From: Streptomyces puniciscabiei
GTDB taxonomy: Bacteria > Actinomycetota > Actinomycetes > Streptomycetales > Streptomycetaceae
DNA: 64,000 nucleotides
NCBI RefSeq assembly: GCF_006715785.1
Contig: NZ_VFNX01000001.1
Coordinates: 558,001-622,000 of the forward strand
Direction of reading: 5' to 3'
Shown: positions 59,748 to 64,000 of the stretch, piece after piece
How positions within the stretch are numbered: position 1 is the first letter of the stretch
Layout of the letters: each line of letters opens with the position of its first letter
Program-made: the position numbers and the translations under genes
The notes under the pieces: model-generated
What the model saw: the letters and a program-made list of their open reading frames with translations, nothing else
Database searches by the model: none
Told to the model about the DNA's origin: nothing

Positions 59748-60350
59748 ATGACGGACAGGCATCACGCGGAGGTCGCCGGGCTGCTGCTCGCCGCCGGCGG
59801 GGGCAGACGGCTCGGCGGCCGGCCCAAGGCGCTGCTGGAGCACCGGGGGCGCCTCCTGGTCGAGCACGCGGTCCAGGTGCTGCGCGCGGCCGGGTGCGGC
59901 CGGATCCACGTCGTGCTGGGAGCGCGGGCGGACGACGTCCGCCGGCGCGCCGAGCTCAGCGGATGCGTGCTCGTGGACAACCCCGACTGGACCGAGGGCA
60001 TGGGCTCCTCGCTGCGCGCCGGACTGGCCTCGCTGGCCGGTACGGGGGTCCGCGCGGCCCTGGTGAGCCTCGTCGACCAGCCCGGCATCGGGCCGGCGGC
60101 CGTGGCCCGGGTGCTCGGCGCCTACGAGGACGACACATCGCTGGTCTCGGCCGCCTACGACGGCACGCGCGGGCATCCGGTGCTCTTCGGCGCGGCCCAC
60201 TGGCCGGGCATCGTGGCGACCGCCACCGGGGATCGCGGCGCCCGTGCGTATCTGCAGGAGCAGGCCGCCCACATCCGGCTCGTGGAGTGCGCGGACGTGG
60301 CCGAGCCGTACGACATCGACACCGAGGCCGACCTGCGCCACCTTGAGTGA
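59748..60350 (+). CDS. MocA-like NTP transferase (molybdenum cofactor cytidylyltransferase family)
   Basis: 200 aa with N-terminal nucleotide-binding GLLLAAGGGRRLGGRPKALL (signature of MobA/MocA), then DNPDWTEGMGSSLRAGL, LVDQPGI and GHPVLFG, typical of MocA-type enzymes that mature molybdenum hydroxylases such as xanthine dehydrogenase. Proximity to the allantoin genes suits a role in purine catabolism. Confidence 0.92.
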   Translation: MTDRHHAEVAGLLLAAGGGRRLGGRPKALLEHRGRLLVEHAVQVLRAAGCGRIHVVLGARADDVRRRAELSGCVLVDNPDWTEGMGSSLRAGLASLAGTGVRAALVSLVDQPGIGPAAVARVLGAYEDDTSLVSAAYDGTRGHPVLFGAAHWPGIVATATGDRGARAYLQEQAAHIRLVECADVAEPYDIDTEADLRHLE

Positions 60351-60416
60351 GGGGGGTGGCACTGGGCGCCACCTTGCCTCGACTCAGAGAATCTCGACAT
60401 CAACAAACCATTGAAG

Positions 60417-60431
60417 TTCCACAATGAGGAA
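60417..60431 (+). promoter_or_regulatory. Operator TTCCACAATGAGGAA upstream of malate synthase
   Basis: Matches the copy at 58386-58400 in 13 of 15 positions and lies 104 nt before the aceB start in a less GC-rich promoter region (60390-60450). Confidence 0.72.
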
Positions 60432-60534
60432 ACTACTATCCACTGTTCAGAAGCGCCTGCCCGCACAGTCGGCGCTGTTTGCCCTGTACGTGCCACTTGG
60501 CACCCGGTGCCACCGCTGAAGGAAGTGACAGCTC

Positions 60535-62160
60535 ATGTCCGCACCAGCGCCGTCCCCGCTGGCCATCGTCGACGCCGAGCCCCTGCCCAGGCAGGAAGAG
60601 GTCCTCACGGACGCGGCGCTCGCCTTCGTGGCGGAGCTGCACCGGCGGTTCACCCCGCGCCGTGACGAACTCCTCGCCCGCCGGGCCGAGCGCCGCGCCG
60701 AGATCGCCCGCACCTCCACGCTCGACTTCCTCCCCGAGACCGCCGCGATCCGCGCGGACGACTCCTGGAAGGTCGCCCCGGCCCCGGCCGCGCTGAACGA
60801 CCGGCGCGTCGAGATCACCGGCCCCACCGACCGCAAGATGACCATCAACGCGCTCAACTCGGGCGCGCGGGTCTGGCTCGCCGACTTCGAGGACGCCTCG
60901 GCGCCCACCTGGGAGAACGTGATCCTCGGCCAGGTCAACCTGATCGACGCCTATACCAGGAACATCGACTTCACCGACCCGAGGTCCGGCAAGACGTACG
61001 CCCTCCGGCCGAACGAGGAACTCGCCACCGTCGTCATGCGCCCGCGCGGCTGGCACCTGGACGAGCGGCACCTGGTCGACGCCGACGGCCGCGCCGTCCC
61101 GGGCGCCTTCGTCGACTTCGGCCTGTACTTCTTCCACAACGCCCAGCGGCTGCTGGACCTCGGCAAGGGCCCCTACTTCTACCTGCCGAAGACCGAGTCG
61201 CACCTCGAGGCGCGGCTGTGGAACGACGTGTTCGTGTTCGCGCAGGACTACGTCGGCATCCCGCAGGGCACCGTCCGCGCCACCGTTCTGATCGAGACGA
61301 TCACGGCCGCGTACGAGATGGAGGAGATCCTCTACGAACTGCGCGACCATGCCTCGGGGTTGAACGCCGGCCGCTGGGACTACCTGTTCTCCATCGTGAA
61401 GAACTTCCGTGACGGCGGGCCGAAGTTCGTCCTCCCGGACCGCAACGCGGTCACGATGACGGCCCCGTTCATGCGGGCGTACACCGAACTCCTCGTCCGC
61501 ACCTGCCACAAGCGCGGCGCGCACGCGATCGGCGGCATGGCCGCGTTCATCCCGTCCCGCCGGGACGCCGAGGTCAACAAGGTGGCCTTCGAGAAGGTCC
61601 GCGCCGACAAGGACCGTGAGGCGAACGACGGGTTCGACGGCTCCTGGGTCGCCCACCCCGACCTCGTTCCGATCGCCATGGAGTCCTTCGACAGGGTCCT
61701 CGGCGACAAGCCGAACCAGAAGGACCGGCTGCGCGAGGACGTCCACGTGGACGCGGCCGACCTGATCGCGATCGACTCGCTGGACGCGAAGCCGACGTAC
61801 ACGGGCCTGGTCAACGCCGTCCAGGTCGGCATCCGGTACATCGAGGCCTGGCTGCGCGGGCTCGGCGCGGTCGCCATCTTCAACCTGATGGAGGACGCGG
61901 CCACCGCCGAGATCTCCCGCTCCCAGATCTGGCAGTGGATCAACGCGGGCGTCGAGTTCGAGAACGGCGACAAGGCCACGCCCGAGCTGGCCCGCAAGGT
62001 CGCCGCCGAGGAACTCTCCGCGATCCGCCAGGAGATCGGCGAGCAGGCCTTCGCCGCCGGCCACTGGCAGGAGGCCCACGACCTGCTGCTGAGGGTCTCC
62101 CTGGACGAGGACTACGCCGACTTCCTCACCCTGCCGGCGTACGAGCAGCTCAAGGGCTGA
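60535..62160 (+). CDS. aceB: Malate synthase A
   Basis: 541 aa, ATG at 60535 after [19 protein letters not shown] (catalytic Arg region), [38 protein letters not shown] and [19 protein letters not shown] (catalytic Asp) are canonical of the malate synthase A class. It condenses glyoxylate with acetyl-CoA to give malate. Glyoxylate is the end product of allantoin degradation, so the enzyme fits with alc/allB. The shared operator suggests joint control. Confidence 0.97.
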   Translation: MSAPAPSPLAIVDAEPLPRQEEVLTDAALAFVAELHRRFTPRRDELLARRAERRAEIARTSTLDFLPETAAIRADDSWKVAPAPAALNDRRVEITGPTDRKMTINALNSGARVWLADFEDASAPTWENVILGQVNLIDAYTRNIDFTDPRSGKTYALRPNEELATVVMRPRGWHLDERHLVDADGRAVPGAFVDFGLYFFHNAQRLLDLGKGPYFYLPKTESHLEARLWNDVFVFAQDYVGIPQGTVRATVLIETITAAYEMEEILYELRDHASGLNAGRWDYLFSIVKNFRDGGPKFVLPDRNAVTMTAPFMRAYTELLVRTCHKRGAHAIGGMAAFIPSRRDAEVNKVAFEKVRADKDREANDGFDGSWVAHPDLVPIAMESFDRVLGDKPNQKDRLREDVHVDAADLIAIDSLDAKPTYTGLVNAVQVGIRYIEAWLRGLGAVAIFNLMEDAATAEISRSQIWQWINAGVEFENGDKATPELARKVAAEELSAIRQEIGEQAFAAGHWQEAHDLLLRVSLDEDYADFLTLPAYEQLKG

Positions 62161-62163
62161 CGC

Positions 62164-62439
62164 CTACGCGGTCCTGTCCGAGTGGCCCAGGGACTTCCCC
62201 GGGGCCACTCGGTCGCGCACGAGCCGCTTGACCGCGGTGGGCTCCGGGAAGCCCTGCGCCGTGCGGTCCCACACCACCTCGCCGTCGACGCGGACCACGA
62301 AGACGCCCCCGGTGCCGGGCTTGAGCGCCAGCTCGGTCAGCTCCGCCTCGAAGGTGGTGAGCAGCTCCTGTGCCAGCCAGGCGGCGCGGGGCAGCCAGCG
62401 GCACTGTGTGCAGTACTCGATCTGTACGCGATGGTTCAT
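62164..62439 (-). CDS. Rdx/SelW-like selenoprotein-family redox protein
   Basis: 91 aa. VQIEYCTQCRWLPRAAWLAQELL (C-x-x-C at Cys9/Cys12) followed by TGGVFVVRVDGEVVWDR (beta-hairpin) is the thioredoxin-like Rdx fold of SelW/SelT/SelH, here with Cys in place of selenocysteine. ATG at 62439. The gene ends 3 nt from the aceB stop on the opposite strand. The hairpin at 62179-62211 lies inside its 3' end. Confidence 0.92.
   Translation of the reverse strand: MNHRVQIEYCTQCRWLPRAAWLAQELLTTFEAELTELALKPGTGGVFVVRVDGEVVWDRTAQGFPEPTAVKRLVRDRVAPGKSLGHSDRTA
62179..62211. terminator. Hairpin in the 3' end of the Rdx gene (terminates aceB)
   Basis: CGAGTGGCCC and GGGGCCACTCG (nearly perfect 10-11 bp stem) lie ~19 nt after the aceB stop codon. 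The terminator is embedded in coding sequence of the convergent Rdx gene. Confidence 0.6.
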
Positions 62440-62449
62440 CCGATGTGCC

Positions 62450-63364
62450 TCATCCCAGGTGGACCGTCCAGTCCTGTTCCGCCGCCGGCTTGCCGTGCAG
62501 GTCGGGGACGCGCTTGAGCCAGTCCGGGCGGCCCGCTTGTGTCCTCGCCGCGCGGGCGGCCTCCTCGGCCGCGAGCTGCTCGCGGCTCGGGAAGTCGGTG
62601 GGCAGCCACTCGGGCGACAGGCGCACGCGGGCCAGGAGGTAGTCGACGTAGGCGGCGCGGACGTCGTCCGGGCTCGCGAAGCCGGCGTCCTCGGCGAGCC
62701 AGGCGTCCGGCACCTCGGCGACGATCCCGCGCAGCAGGTCCCCGGTCACCTTCGGGGCGAGTTCGGCGTCGGCGGCCCGGACGTCGGGGGCGTAGTGGCC
62801 CAGGGCGTGATGGCGGAAGTCGTACCTCTTGCCCGGGGTCGTGGTGTCCCAGCGGTGGTGGAAGACCAGGGCGGCGCCGTGGTCGATGAGCCACAGGCGG
62901 GGCGGCGCGGTGCCGAGTGTGGGCCAGACCATGAGGTTGGAGCTGTGGACCGTACGGTCCACGTTGGCGGTCAGCGCGTCCAGCCACACGATCCGGCCCG
63001 CCTCCAGCGGGTCCACGGGGAAGCTCTTCGCGATCTCCGGGGTGAAGTCCCGGGCGCCGGGCAGGTAGTCCATGCCGAGGTTCACGCCCGCGCTCGCGCC
63101 GTGCAGCTCCCGCACCTCCTGGTGGGGCTCGGCGGCGGCGATCGCGGGGTCGAAGTGGACGAGGACCAGTTCGGGGAAGCGCAGCCCGAGCGCGCGGGCG
63201 AGCTCTCCGACGATCACCTCGGCGACCAGCGCCTTGTGCCCCTGCGCGGAACCGGTGAACTTGACGACGTATGTGCCGAGGTCGTCGGCCTCGACGACAC
63301 CGGGCACGGAGCCGCCGGACCGCAGAGGGGTCACGTATCGGGTGGCAGTCACGTCGCGCAGCAC
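62450..63364 (-). CDS. HipA-family kinase
   Basis: 304 aa from GTG 63364 (family usually begins ...LRDVTATRYVTPL; an alternative GTG 63406 exists). LGTYVVKFTGSAQG (Lys in ATP site), ALVAEVIVGELARALGL (Glu), LDALTANVDRTVHSSNLMV (catalytic Asp-Asn-type loop), and LWLIDHGAALVFHHRW (DFG-equivalent IDHG) are HipA/phosphoinositide-kinase-like features. No HipB antitoxin is adjacent, so a toxin role is not implied. It lies 10 nt upstream of the Rdx gene, probably an operon. Confidence 0.85.
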   Translation of the reverse strand: MLRDVTATRYVTPLRSGGSVPGVVEADDLGTYVVKFTGSAQGHKALVAEVIVGELARALGLRFPELVLVHFDPAIAAAEPHQEVRELHGASAGVNLGMDYLPGARDFTPEIAKSFPVDPLEAGRIVWLDALTANVDRTVHSSNLMVWPTLGTAPPRLWLIDHGAALVFHHRWDTTTPGKRYDFRHHALGHYAPDVRAADAELAPKVTGDLLRGIVAEVPDAWLAEDAGFASPDDVRAAYVDYLLARVRLSPEWLPTDFPSREQLAAEEAARAARTQAGRPDWLKRVPDLHGKPAAEQDWTVHLG

Positions 63365-63729
63365 ATCGATCAGCCTAAGGCAGGTCGGTGGCGTGACATC
63401 CCTCACAGCGTTTCCGGCGACTAAGGGCCCCGGGTAGTAGACGTGGCTCCGATGACATATGGGATTTGTCCGGCTTGCCGCAGAGGGGAACCGCTCATCG
63501 GCCCACGACACGACGCCCGCCCGGCACCTTCCCGCATTCGCCGCTGCCGCCGCGCTCCTGACAGGGCGCCAGGCAGTTGCAAACATCGCGGAAGCGAACA
63601 CGGCATCTCTTCGCCCGGCTGACAAGAGCCCCGAAGCTCTACTAGGCGCAGTAGTGGAAGCCGCCTTTGCGCCGCTTGTGAAGCCCTCCCGAAAATGAGC
63701 GCCCGGCGATCATCGAGCGAGGTTGACGA
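63365..63729. other. Gene-free 365-nt region before the His-rich secreted protein
   Basis: A 79-aa frame at 63459-63698 has an ATG but no ribosome binding site and weak GC3, so I do not call it. The region carries promoters of the HipA-like gene (- strand) and the gene at 63730. No RNA structure was confirmed. Confidence 0.4.
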
Positions 63730-64000
63730 ATGGCCAAGCACCGCAAGACGCAGCAGTACCGGCGCATAGTCGTCGCGGCCGTCGCCATCGGAGCCGTGGG
63801 CGTGCCGTCCGTCGCCCTGGCGTGCTCCGACTGGCCGTACGGCGGCAAGGACCAGGCCGCCGACGTCGCCGCCACGAGCACGCCCCGGGCGTCGGAGCAC
63901 CACGGCCACCGGCATCACCGCCATCACCACCGCAACGGCCACCACACCACGGGCACGCCGAGCGCCACCGCGTCGCCCACGCAGCGGGCCACGACGCCCA
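63730..64000 (+). CDS. Secreted His-rich protein (partial, cut by window end); possibly CAP-domain protein
   Basis: At least 90 aa, ATG at 63730. The signal peptide (MAKHRKTQQYRRIVVAAVAIGAVGVPSVALA) is followed by CSDWPYGG, which puts a Cys right after the cleavage site. Next comes a His cluster (EHHGHRHHRHHHRNGHH) and then a Thr/Ser/Pro-rich linker. Streptomyces proteins with this opening that I recall continue into a CAP (SCP/PR1) domain, but that part lies beyond the window. The His cluster could bind zinc or other metals outside the cell. Confidence 0.75.
   Translation, partial: MAKHRKTQQYRRIVVAAVAIGAVGVPSVALACSDWPYGGKDQAADVAATSTPRASEHHGHRHHRHHHRNGHHTTGTPSATASPTQRATTP

Noticed and set aside
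62450..63364. HipBA toxin-antitoxin module
   Set aside because: The HipA-like kinase has no HipB-like HTH gene beside it and belongs to the stand-alone Streptomyces type.
63459..63698. 79-aa ORF with ATG start
   Set aside because: No ribosome binding site, low third-position GC and no family; more likely part of a promoter region.

Overview
The window is chromosomal DNA from a Streptomyces (or very close actinomycete). GC content is very high with strong G/C at third codon positions, GTG and TTG starts are common, many operons use 4-bp start/stop overlaps, and typical Streptomyces families appear (secreted BNR propellers, SWIM/SNF2 pair, RNase Sa-type ribonuclease, allantoin genes, short palindromic Streptomyces repeats).

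Region 1 (1-11.8 kb) is a secreted-protein district. It holds four predicted beta-propeller exoproteins (565, 3085, 5575 and 8424), two of which share an almost identical carbohydrate-binding-like module, plus a lipoprotein pseudogene, a GNAT acetyltransferase and a secreted trypsin-like protease.

Region 2 (11.9-27.9 kb) is the most striking part: a zinc-starvation island. Five near-identical 15-bp Zur-type boxes (consensus TGRNNNYCATTTYCA, in front of 12824, 16419/16965, 18675, 23563 and 27323/27403) join these units: a Fur-family regulator with a small Cys protein, a COG0523 GTPase, a WD40 protein, a four-Cys ferredoxin-like protein and an SmtB-type ArsR sensor; a second ferredoxin-like protein divergent from a CooC/MinD-like ATPase and its partner; the ZnuA-C-B-B importer with a second Zur; and cysteine-poor (zinc-independent) ribosomal proteins L32, S18, L31, L33, L28 and S14 with two more COG0523 proteins, one resembling mycobacterial Mrf but without GTPase motifs. 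Both candidate zinc exporters in the island (a P1B-ATPase and a CDF transporter) are pseudogenes, and a fragment of a translation initiation factor IF-1 gene sits beside the S18 operon.

Region 3 (28-36.6 kb) encodes a secreted S53 (sedolisin) protease, a secreted cyclophilin, a 14-TM drug exporter fused to three carboxypeptidase-regulatory-like domains, a small membrane protein and a secreted lytic transglycosylase. Long gene-free stretches separate them.

Region 4 (36.6-48.5 kb) has a SWIM/SNF2 helicase pair, then an apparent sugar (possibly inositol-type) uptake operon: binding lipoprotein, permease, single-domain ATPase, ROK kinase and a membrane-anchored protein. It is flanked by a GntR regulator and a Gfo/Idh dehydrogenase. 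The same 13-bp operator (core TGTCCGGACA) lies in front of both the operon and the regulator/dehydrogenase pair.

Region 5 (48.5-64 kb) starts with a 24-25 bp tandem repeat, then a P450, a two-component system, a secreted guanyl RNase, a DMT transporter, a DHFR-like protein and an AIM24 protein. Next is an allantoin-degradation locus (allantoicase, allantoinase, IclR-family regulator, MocA-like nucleotidyltransferase, malate synthase) with a shared 15-bp operator TTCCACAAWGMGGAA. The window ends with an Rdx protein, a HipA-like kinase and the start of a His-rich secreted protein. All functions are read from sequence motifs and remembered families; no searches were run.
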